Assembly: GCA_032191485.1 (NCBI GenBank) | Contig: JAVDOI010000004.1 | Location: forward strand, 21,262,943-21,326,942 | Reading direction: 5' to 3' | Source: Leptoclinus maculatus | Taxonomy: Eukaryota > Chordata > Actinopteri > Perciformes > Stichaeidae | DNA length: 64,000 nucleotides | In this document: one piece after another, positions 23,503-35,500 of the stretch | Position numbering within the stretch: the stretch's first letter is position 1 | Layout of the letters: each line of letters starts with the position of its first letter | Notes under the pieces: generated by a model | Seen by the model: only the letters and a program-made list of their open reading frames with translations | What the model was told of the DNA's origin: nothing | The model's database searches: none | Program-made: the position numbers and the translations under genes

Positions 23503-26500
23503 CATAATGAAGTACTGCAGATCACATCTGTAATCTGAATTATTATATTACATCTTTTGTTGTTCTCTTTTAGAAACAGATTAATGAAGCAGTTTATCCG
23601 TCCAATAAGATCAAAGAAACACAGCATCAAGTAATAATTCATAGTAATTATTCCACAAGTGTTACTAATGAAAACTATGACTTCATAGTTTCACTGATGA
23701 GCTCAGAATTTAATGTTTTTGCAGAATCTGGTTAAAGTGAACGCTTTATTTAAATGAGAACATGTAAAATGTTTTTATGAAATATCACAATTTTAATCTT
23801 CGTTTTGGTTTCTTTTTCTGACGGAAGCTTTTTCCGTCGCACATGATGTGGACCGTCGTAAAGATGAAAATCTAACGATAATTTAGTTTGACAATTTCTG
23901 ACTGTGATAAACGTGTAGTTTTGGGGTTCAGAGGGTTTATGTACATGTATTAGTATGTTTTAAGTGTTTAAAGCTGCGACCCATCTGGAGGTTATATGAT
24001 TATACTGCGATTTACAAAAATGTACAAATTAGAACAAATGCTAAAACGCCTCGTAGTGAAATAGCCAAACATCACATTCACATTGTGGACTTCATTGTGG
24101 ACTTCAGCTCTGCTTTCAACACTATCATCCCGTCTCTGCTGCACAACAAGCTCTCCCAGCTGCACGTGCCCGACTCCACCTGCAAGTGGATCACAGACTT
24201 CCTGTCTGACAGGAAGCAGCACGTCAAACTGGGAAAGCACGTCTCAGCATCCCGGACCATCAGCACCGGTTCCCCCCAAGGCTGCGTACTTTCCCCTCTG
24301 CTCTTCTCCCTGTACACCAACAGCTGCACCTCTAGTCACCAGTCCGTCAAGCTCCTGAAGTTTGCGGATGACACCACCCTCATTGGACTCATCTCTGGTG
24401 GGGATGAAATACTTCACGTGGGATTGTGCAAACGCACCCTTGAAAGGATTTTAAGCTTTGAACAAAGTTATTGTATTAACTTGTGTTTGATATTTGTCTT
24501 TGCTATTTTCTTTAATAGTTTGATAGAGTAATGTGGGTTTATTAACCCTAAATTAAAAGGATTTAAGTTATAATAACAAAAATGTGCTTAAATATATTTT
24601 TACATTTATATAACTGCATGTACAATATTTTTACACTTGAATAAACAATAATCAAATGCAGAGACAGTTATTTACCAATATTTTAGGAGTAGTTACATTT
24701 ATACAGTCTTACATTTACAACCGGCCCTTTGAGGGCGACCATGATGCTGATGTGGCCCAGAGTGAAAATGAGTTTGACACCCCTGCTCTAAATGGACCAT
24801 AATTTACTAAATGAACATCATGCTGTATTGAAGAAGACTTGAAACTAGAGATTGAGACCATAAACTCATGTTTACAATGTTTACTGAGGTAATAAATCAA
24901 GAGAGAAGTAGAGTCATTTTCTCATAGACTTCTATACAACCAGAGGAGTCGCCCCCTGATGGACAGTAGAGAGAATGCAGCTTTAACACATGAAGCTTTG
25001 AAGAACTTTTCAGACCTGCAGGTTGACTCCTGGATGTGAACTGATGGTGATTTAGTTGGTTGCGATCTGCAGTCTCACCACTAGATGTCACTAAATCCTT
25101 CACACTGCTCCTTTTAATCAGTAGTTAGTATGAAGTCAAGGCACCGCTGCTCATAATACAGTGATTCTCACACTGAGTGTCCATCCTGTGTTCTCTGTGC
25201 TGCTGATCAGGTTTCTTTAATTTGTGGAATTATCTTCTTCCTTCAGGTTGGGTAGAAAATAGGTTTTAGGATGAACCACCTCGGCGCTTCATCTCAGTCC
25301 AGTCAGAGATAGAAGCTCCTCTGGTTATCAGTTAATTGCATTCATCCAGCTCCCTAGGTGTGATTCAGGTCTTTAATTAGTGGGCTGGAGTGAGAACCAG
25401 TAGGGATAAGTGGGCCTGAGGACCAGTGGACCACCCTGGACTTCCTCGCTGGTGTTCTGGTCCTCAGTGACGTCCAACAGCGTGAAGCTTTGTGTGGCCT
25501 GTTGCTCAGATAATTAGAGTTTTATGAGGGTAGTTAACGTGATGAAGACGAAGGTGTGATCCTCCCCTTCACACAGCAGCCAGTCGCTCTTCAAAGGATT
25601 CAGAACAACAAAGTGTCATTGATACAACTTCACTTTGCTGCTCTTTGACTTCCTAAAGAGGCAGGTGTGCCCAAAAAACCCGACAGCTTTGATCAATAAT
25701 CCTTTTCTCTGCTCCTCCTCAGTTAAACCAATCGTTATCGATGTGGGCATATTCGTGAACAGCATCGGGCCGGTGTCGTCCATCAATATGGTAAGTCGAT
25801 GCCTTTAATTACGCTCATGTTTGTGCTATTTACACAAAGCTCTGCGTCCGTCTTCATGAAGCCAAGAAGTCTGACTCAAACTGAACTTTGTATTTCTGTG
25901 TCTGTAAGTGTGCGTTGTTCATAGTTAGATTTGAGGAGAGTCGAGTGGAGCTGAAGGAAGATGAGTCTGTGCTTGGAAAAGAGGATTTTATGGTAAAAAA
26001 AAATAGACGTCTGTTTTTTAGGACAGCGTCACTGATGAGCTGAGCTTCTTAACGATATCTGTCACACACACCTGCTTGTAGATGGAACAGTTGATGAACT
26101 GCCTTTAACCATCTGAAGGAAACTATGTTTTATATCTTCAGCTTTTAACAATCTGAATCACAAACTCCGTCTCATGTTTCTCTCTGTGGTCTTGATGTTC
26201 TCTGTAATATAAAGTCCTTCATCTCTATAGAACCAGAACCATCATGACTGGAAGTAGAGAGAACTAGAACATGTCTTTAGTGAGAATAACAGTTATGATG
26301 ACATAAAACAATATAATCTATACAACATTTTTCAAGTGTCTACAAGTGTTAACAATATTAGAAATAAAAAATGGAGGCTCTGTGTTAAGCTCATCACATG
26401 TTTCAGCCTCTCCTCTCTCCTCTCCTCTCCTCTCCTCTCCTCACCTCTCCTCTCCTCTCCTCTCCTCTCCTCTCCTCTCCTCTCCTCTCCTCTCCTCTCC

Positions 26501-29500
26501 TCTCCTCATTCCTCTCTGCTCTCCTCTCCCCTCCTCTCCTCTCCTCTCTCCTCTCCTCGCTCTCCTCGCTCTCCTCTCCTCTCCTCTCCTCTCCTCTCCT
26601 CTTTCCTCTCTCCTCTCCTCTCCTCTCTGCTCTGTGTTCACTTCCTGAAGTTCAGTCAAAGTTTCTCTGATTTGTTGTCACATGAATTTTAAGCTTTGTT
26701 TAGGTTGCTGTCCCTGACAGAACCGTTAGTCGCATATGATGTGTTCAAGGACTGTCGGAAAGGTTTTAATCTGATGATAATTACAGTTTTTACAGCTTCT
26801 AGCTTTGATAAACGGTGTAGTTTTGGCGATTGTTTGAATAAAACATGCTTTTCCATTATTATTTTTTGCTTAAAACCAGTTGTTTCATTTCTAAATTCTG
26901 AAAATGTCTGTAGTTAATCTTTCAGGACATTGTTTTTTTCCCTACCTGCTGCTCACACATCCTGGATGGTGTGTAAATGTGAAACCTGTCTGTTCTCAGA
27001 TTCCTCTTCAGGCACGATGAAGCACCACGAATGACCCATTTAAATAAAAAAACAATAAGCTGAGCTATGTTTTAATAAGCAATGAGCAATATGTTAATTC
27101 GGAGAAGGCTATTTTTACACGCGTTGGGTCACGCAGTGTCCAAGGCAACCTGGTGTAGTCCAGGAATCTCTGCCAAACCAGAAGCCGGTGCCAGTGGGGT
27201 CCCCGAAGCTATTCTCACCCTGTGGAGAGAAATACAATATTCATGCCGGTTCATTTCTCCGCTGCGTTAGCGAGCTGCTGGCAGGACGACTGCAGCCTCT
27301 TGGTGCTGTGGTTTTTCTTCAGCTCGCAGCACAATATTCATTTGTAACAGTCCTGAAATGTGCAGCTGACTGCAGACTAATTGTTTGGCTCAGACCTGCT
27401 GTGGCAGAAAACGGCCTTGTCATTTTTATTCACTCATATTAAACGTTTCTTCACCAGTTGGGTCAGCTGGCTCAGATACAAAAAAAGAAAAGTATGTTTT
27501 CACCTAATAAGCCTCCTCATTTCTCTGGCTGGTAGATGTGTGTAATGAATTCATCAGCATGAGGAACGTGTAATGAGGCTCTTTGTAACGCCATTCAAAC
27601 AGATCTCAGTGGAATATTAATATGCTGGTTCAATCAGCATGTAATGAACATACAAATATATCTTTCCTGTTTCACCAGTGCTCGTGACTTTTATGTTACC
27701 GGTGTGACCAAACTGCTGAGCTTCCTCAGTTGTAGACAGACAGTACCGGATCTGAAGAAGAATGAGCTTGAACTACTTTGTCCTTTTGATTTTCCACTAA
27801 GAGGAAGAGGAGACCTCTGAGCTGTGATTACACGGAGCAGCAGGAATAGGAGTTCATTACAATATTATATGTCTCGCTTGTTCCTTGTTGGTCTGAATAG
27901 TCACTCAATTTGTTGCTAGTTGCTCTTTAGAAATGAAGTTGCTTAGAGGGACTGAAACGTTGGCAACGCTGCATGAAGCAGATATTGTATGTTAGGAGTT
28001 TGATGGAGGTTGATGTTCCTTTGAGGATAAATTAAACAGAATCAGAAACGGTTTATTGCAGACTACGTTTGCACATACAAGGAATTTGACTTGGTGATTG
28101 GTGCATAACAATAAACATTATGTTATTATATGTAATTATGAGTTTACACAACATTTCATGCTGTCAGACACTCAAAGAGGCTTCATTTTCTTTTTATCTG
28201 TTACCTGCATCCCCGATTAATATATACTGTATAAAATATGAGGAACTAGTACTTGGAACCTGATCAGAAGTTGCACTGATTGCGCTGCCTCCCAGCATTG
28301 GACGGCTGATGGGCTACCACACAAGGCACCTGATTGGACGAACACTCGGAGGCTGTGGATTGCGAAAAAAAAATCTCCAAAATGTGTTTCTGAAAAATAT
28401 TTGGGTGTGAAAAAAGCCAGACAGCTTCTGAATCTGTCTTCATTTTAGATCAACAAACGGTTAGTTTAAAAGTTTTTCGGGAGTTTCCAGAGGCAGCGAG
28501 TCACACTGGATCCCTCGATTTGCATAAAGTAGCTTAGACCTCAACTTTATGCAAAACAGTAACACACAGTAACACACAGTAACACACAGTAACACTCAGT
28601 AACACACAGTAACACTCAGTAACAGTAAAACTCAGTAACACTCAGTAACACTCAGTAACACTCAGTAACACACAGTAACACTCAGTAACACACAGTAACA
28701 CTCAGTAACACACAGTAACACACAGTAACACACAGTAACACACAGTAACACTCAGTAACACACAGTAACACTCAGTAACAGTAACACTCAGTAACACTCA
28801 GTAACACACAGTAACACTCAGTAACACACAGTAACACAGTAACAGTAACACTCAGTAACACACAGTAACACTCAGTAACACACAGTAACACACAGTAACA
28901 GTAACACTCAGTAACACTCAGTAACACTCAGTAACACTCAGTAACAGTAACACTCAGTAACACTCAGTAACACTCAGTAACAGTAACACTCAGTAACACT
29001 CAGTAACAGTAACACTCAGTAACACTCAGTAACACTCAGTAACACACAGTAACACTCAGTAACACACAGTAACACTCAGTAACACTCAGTAACACACAGT
29101 AACACTCAGTAACACACAGTAACACTCAGTAACAGTAACACTCAGTAACACACAGTAACACACAGTAACAGTAACAGTAACACACAGTAACAGTAACACA
29201 CAGTAACACACAGTAACACAGTAACAGTAACACACAGTAACACACAGTAACAGTAACAGTAACACACAGTAACACACAGTAACAGTAACACACAGTAACA
29301 GTAACACACAGTAACACACAGTAACAGTAACACACAGTAACAGTAACACACAGTAACACACAGTAACAGTAACACACAGTAACACTCAGTAACAGTAACA
29401 GTAACACACAGTAACAGTAACACACAGTAACAGTAACACACAGTAACACTCAGTAACAGTAACACACAGTAACACTCAGTAACAGTAACAGTAACACACA

Positions 29501-32500
29501 GTAACACACAGTAACACTCAGTAACAGTAACACACAGTAACACTCAGTAACAGTAACAGTAACACACAGTAACAGTAACAGTAACACACAGTAACACACA
29601 GTAACAGTAACACACAGTAACACTCAGTAACAGTAACAGTAACACACAGTAACACACAGTAACACATAGTAACACAGTAACAGTAACACACAGTAACACA
29701 CAGTAACAGTAACACACAGTAACAGTAACAGTAACACACAGTAACAGTAACACACAGTAACACAGTAACACACAGTAACAGTAACAGTAACACACAGTAA
29801 CACAGTAACACACAGTAACAGTAACACACAGTAACAGTAACACACAGTAACACACAGTAACACACAGCAGGTGGACGATGAAAGTTTGTCTCCTCGTTCC
29901 CAGCGACCTTTGGCTAATGAGGACACGAGGAGAGACCTGCAGCCAACAAAGGCACCCGACGTCTCAGGGCAGATACAGGATGTACTGGAGGCCTTTTGCT
30001 GCATAATCATAAAGGGCCAGCTCCACACTTGAGACGTATGCTTTGTCCTAGTTTACAGTATCTGGTGCAGTGACCAGTACTGGGCTTACTTTGCTTTAAT
30101 ACACCAGAAAGAAAAAGTTGATTTGGTTAGGATGTTCAAATGTGAATGTCCTCACTATTTAATGTGTGGAAATATGTTATTTCTACCTTGAACTGCAGCG
30201 AGACAAGCAGGAAGATAAAGGAATGATAATAGATGAATGATAAGAAAGAAGTTCTTCTCTGCTCAGTAAAATAGTCCTTGAGTTCACAGTGATGTCAGAA
30301 ATGCTGAAACTGAAACATCTTATTCATCAACCCACCCAAAAAAGATGTGAACATTTAATACGTTTTTTACTTAAAGTCACTTCAATGAACTTTCATTTCT
30401 GTTGGTTCTGTTGGTCCCTGTGGACTAAAGTGGTAGTGTCTCTGAGCACCAGAGTCTCTTTAGAAAACCTCTCATTTTACTGCAGCAGTGGGTCCAGCAA
30501 TAAGTCCTGGGTCTCCAGCAGCGTGGTGTCGGTGTTGGCTCCCAGAGAGGAGAAGCTCTGCTCCAGGAGGAGGAGGAAGAGGAGGAGGAGGAGGAGGAGG
30601 AGGAGGAGGAGGAGGAGGAGGAGGAGGAGGAGGAAGAGGAAGAGGAAGAGGAGGAGACGCTGCTGCTGCTGCTGCCGGGAGCTGAGCTCTCCTCCTCCCT
30701 CCGGAGCTCCGGATCTGGGTCTGTCCACGGTGGACCGGTCTCTGATGGAGGATCTGGGTCTGTCCGCGGTGGACCGGTCTCTGCTGGAGGATCTGGGTCT
30801 GTCCGCGGTGGACCGGTCTCTGCTGGAGGATCTGGGTCTGTCCACGGTGGACCGGTTTCTGCTGGAGGATCTGGGTCTGTCCACGGTGGACCGGTCTCTG
30901 CTGGAGCTGGAGTCTGAGCTGAAGGAGTTTCTGGTGAACCTGCATGATTTCATCTGGTTTCACCAGAATCCGACCCGGTGGCTCCGATGACGAGCATTAA
31001 GAATAACTCTATAGAAATAGACCATCTTCTCTCTGATGGTCTCTTTACTGATGGAGGTCTGATAGAGGATCAGGACTACACTGAGACTGGTTCATATAGA
31101 GGATCAGGACTACACTGAGACTGGTTCATATAGAGGATCAGGACTACACTGAGACTGGTTCATATAGAGGATCAGGACTAAACTGAGACTGGTTCATATA
31201 GAGGATCAGGACTAAACTGAGACTGGTTCATATAGAGGATCAGGACTAAACTGAGACTGGTTCATATAGAGGATCAGGTCTACACTGAGACTGGTTCAGA
31301 TTCAGGTTAAAGTTCCTCACTGTGGCTTTAATGCAAAATGAAGTTATTAGTTATTAAAACAGGGTAAACATTAGTAATAGTATTTCACTAGTACCGATGC
31401 ATATACAGAATATGATGATTGGCAATATCCTCCCCAGATCAGAAGGTTCATCTATAAAATCCTCAATAAGTCATGAATAATATCTTATTTGCATGAGGGG
31501 AAAGGAAGCTCAGTGGAATGAGCCGCCACTCTGTTTCCACTCAGATTAAAAGCTGCATCACTGCAGCTGTGATGTCATCGTGGTATCTGTTTATTTTGCA
31601 TCCCGTTGGTCAGAGCCGGCCACGGCCCAATTTGTATTCTGGTCGTTTTGAACGTCGAGTAAACTGGCGGAATAATTCCCCACACGTCAGAGTCGACATT
31701 AAAACCATGTGCAGAGTTTCAATAATGAGTAATATCCCTATTTGTCCGCATGGTTTAAAAAACTGATAAAAAAATATTGTAATAATATATATACATAATA
31801 TATGTAAATATTTCCATTATAAGACTGAGTCTGTTCAGCGTGACCCAACTTAACTCCTTGCAGACAGCAGAGAATGATGAATGATTGAATTTAAGTGTTT
31901 CCACACAGCATCTTTTCAACGTACTGAATCATGAGGCATGAGGCAGAGGAGACGGTTCAACAGGAGAAAACCCGAAACGTATGTTTCATAAGAGAAAACA
32001 AATAAAGTCTTTAAAAAAATTTAAGTTTGGCTTTAGGCCCATGGCTATTAAAGCTAGAAGAGGCAATTTATTTTAGAAGCAATTTTTTGTTATAGTTGTT
32101 GAAATTCTCTTCACAAACCAACCAATCAATAAATCAGATGGTCTGACTGTCACAGAGCTGCAGGAATGAGTCCTATAACCAGACATGAGTCAGCATTCTT
32201 TCACTTCCTGTTCCCTCTTCTTGAAGTCAATGTGTTAAATAAGTCGGTAAAAAGAGTGAATGAGACGACTAAACGTCCTCACTAGAACACTAGTCCTCCT
32301 TTACCTTAGTGGAGACGTGAAGTCATGTGACCGTGGTGGAGTTCTTTTATAGCCTAACGTTAGCTTCTTACTTTACACTTCAAACATCATAAAAGTGGAG
32401 TTCATTAGTGAACTAAACCTGGAAGAATCATAAACTCATCCTCCATCAGTTAGGACGTCCATGGGTTTCGGGGGAGTGACTTTGGACGGAGGCCTGAAGG

Positions 32501-35500
32501 GATCTTTTGACTGGACCAGGCGGCAACTTCTGATTCTTTATAGTGAAGCCGATGCTTCATGTGTTAAAGCTGCATTCTCTCTAGTGTCCACCAGGGGGCG
32601 ACTCCTCTGGTTGTATAGAAGTCTATGAGAAAATTACTCTACTTCTCTCTTGATTTATTACCTCAGTAAACATTGTAAACATGAGTTTATGGTCTCAATC
32701 TCTAGTTTCAAGTCTTCTTCAATACAGCATGATGTTCATTTAGTAAATGATGGTCCATTTAGAGTCAAACAGACCATAAAGCAGGGTATGCTTTAGGGCG
32801 GGGCTACACCGTGATTGACAGGTCTCTACCAGAGACGTCCAGATATGGTCACTTCCTGTTCACTGGTTGCAACAAAACAAGATGGTGACGGACAAAACAC
32901 TGAACTCAAGACTTAAAAGACAATAAAATAAGATTATATGTAAAAACACCAAAACAATTTCTAATCATTTCTGTAACACGATCATATTTTCAACATAGAT
33001 TGTTTATGGTAAGATTTCTCTGGTACAATGAAAACCCCCCTCTGTATTCTCTTAACATGGTACAGTCCGAGTCCCCCCTACTATAGATCCCATTTGGAGC
33101 CCTTACTTCCTGTTTGCTGATTTGGACCAATAACCAGCAGGTGATGGGCGCTCGTTCACAAACATGTTGGTTACTTTAAGTCATTTTTAACCATTAAATT
33201 AACTGAGTATTTAATTATGAATGTGAATGATGACATGACTGGAATTACTTTTGTTAGAATGTTAGCATGCTACAAACACATGTGTTAACTATGCTACCAT
33301 AACTCAGCTACACTTAGCAGCACACCAAAGACTACAGATTCTCTGTGCCGGCTGGATGGAATAAATAATAGAACTGAATAAACTATAATGTGACCTGTCT
33401 TTGGGTAAAACATCCTGCAGGAGGTAAGTGTGCCGAAATGACATTATTTCTCATATTCAATGCAGGTAATTCAGGTGTTAGTTCGGCAGCTAACTGGACA
33501 ATAAATAGACAGTTTATTTTAATTAAAGAGATTAAACCCTTTTATTCTCCAGCAGAGGAGGTTTAGTTAACTGTATTAACCTTGTTTCCAAAATGTTTTG
33601 AACTGTAAGCAAAAGAGAAAATAAGTTATTAATTATTAGTCGTCTAGGAACATAATTCATTAGGAGACAGAGTTGTAAACCACCATCCAGTTTAACCCTT
33701 GGGGGTCTATGAGCGCAGTGATGCCACAAAACTACTTGGTTAGTTTTAGTACAAAAACCTCATGGTTTGGCTTAAAAGTACTACGATATTTGAAACAAAA
33801 CAAAAAACATAACAAAACACACACACACACACACTGGTTGCAGAGAGGTTAAAACGCTGTGCTCGTCACTGACTACGTTTACATGCCCCAAATATTCCAT
33901 TTTGCCCTTTATTCCAAAAAAGACAATATTCCTAATTATCTGTTTACATGACTAATGAAAATTAATATTCTCTAATAATCCCGTTTACATGCAGCCGTTC
34001 ATCTTCAGATTAATGTAAAACAACCCCGTTCCTCTTCCTCTTCCTCATCTCAGTGAATCCAACGTCGACTGTGTTTTATGACTCATTGTTTTATGACCTC
34101 CTCGATACGTGGACGTCTGCGGACACGTATCGTCTTCTGCCACTAAAACAAGCTTTATTTCCTGCAGCATTAAGCTCCACCAGGTGTGTCTCAGGAGATC
34201 ATCTGTTCTTTAGTTTGAAGGATCTTTTCCTAATGTACAGCTTTGATTTTTCACTGCCGGTACATGTACAGTAGCTCCAGACCAGCAGGCTGAATATAGC
34301 TGCTCCTCTTGAGGCAGTCGAGGTGAAAGACACACTTTCTTCACCACTAACTCCCACTGTGGTGGCTGAAAGCAGCAGGGGGGGGAAGTGAGATCAATAC
34401 TCCTAATGTTAAATTATATAAGAGATAACAAAGATGGAAATTATGTTTTTTTATGTTAGGTTCCCCTCAGCCGCACATCTGCACCTCACAATGTCCACAT
34501 GTGATTCAGCTCATGTTAGATATTTGATTTGCACTTTTCCTCCACTGGTCATTAAATCGTGGAGGTTTTTAAGTCCCCTGAGCTCCTCACAAACATAAAG
34601 GTCACGAGCACACAGTGGTTCTCTTGATTACCTTCATTCCAACTGTTGCCGGGTGAAAAGGTTGAATGCATTTCAGATGGTGGCAGCAGTTTAAAAAAAG
34701 GTGTTGAGGGTCCGGAGGAGGGCAGGTTATTATTATTAATATTATTTTACAGTAACATCTTTCTGTGTTGTCGGAGCCTAAGAACTGTTTAGTCTGAGCT
34801 CGTCGTTCCTCACGGAGCCTGAACAGGAAGACCACCAGTAAACCAGTTCATGTAGAAACAAGTAGTAGTGTTTTACAAAGTCTTAGTACTGTGTGTGTAA
34901 TAATTGTATAGTTTTACCTTCCACAAAGAGGAATTATACCCATCAGTAGCTTCTGTGTAGAGATGTTCAGATACCGGTGCAATAAAAACAAAACAATTCA
35001 AACAGGTCATAACTTTCTCTCTAATATCAATTTTATGTTGCTGTGAAAACATCCTCAAAGAACGTATCCTCATGCAACGTTTGATATGACATCTTACGAA
35101 ATGTTGCTCCTCATTTTTTGTGCATTTTCTGACAAAAATGTCCAACAACGCGTCAATTTCTGTTAAATGAAAACAGTCTTTAGTCCGTTAGTGTTAGCTG
35201 TTAGCTCTTTGCTCCGTTAGCCAAGCAGGACTGTGGTGCTAACAGCTAACGTTAGCATTGTTCACAATGAAACATGATCAGAGACAAACTATGGTGAACG
35301 AGTGTTCATCATCCACAGGTGTGGAGTACTAGTACTTGATCCAGTATGTTAGACTGCATCAGAGACATGTCTGATACCTATGACCTAAAGGAACAACTCT
35401 GACGGTTTGTTGAGAACGTCCAACATGTAATAACTTGTTACTGTTATTAATTCACACCTCGAGTCGCTAAAAATCAACGGAGATACAGGAAGTGACACCC

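Larger units (their letters stand above)
14922..25722 (+). other. gabrg3 intron 2 (10.8 kb)
   Basis: Contents: (CG/TG)n at 14996-15031; a GTGCATGTGAGCGT short tandem array at 15495-15650; two opposed copies of the ~470-bp repeat (16191-16690 and 16790-17005); a 48/37-bp minisatellite (17611-19918); AT/GT microsatellite at 21262-21345; repeat copies at 21484-21797 and 24787-25040; (CA)n at 22194-22216; (AAT)n at 23478-23503; a Rex1/CR1-type reverse transcriptase fragment at 24070-24420. I see nothing recognisable in 15060-15490, 15660-16190, 17010-17610, 19919-21260, 21800-24065 (apart from the named microsatellites) or 25041-25722. Confidence 0.8.

Noticed and set aside
24085..24531. Reverse transcriptase frame as a possible active gene
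   Set aside because: Only ~110 residues of one domain remain, with both ends truncated; a dead LINE fragment.
26336..26692. Frames of SSPLLSSPL and REERRGEER type
   Set aside because: Translation of a (TCCTC)n tract.
29086..30028. Overlapping - strand frames of CYCVLLLL type, resembling a membrane protein
   Set aside because: Low-complexity translation of the AGTAACACWC minisatellite in several frames.
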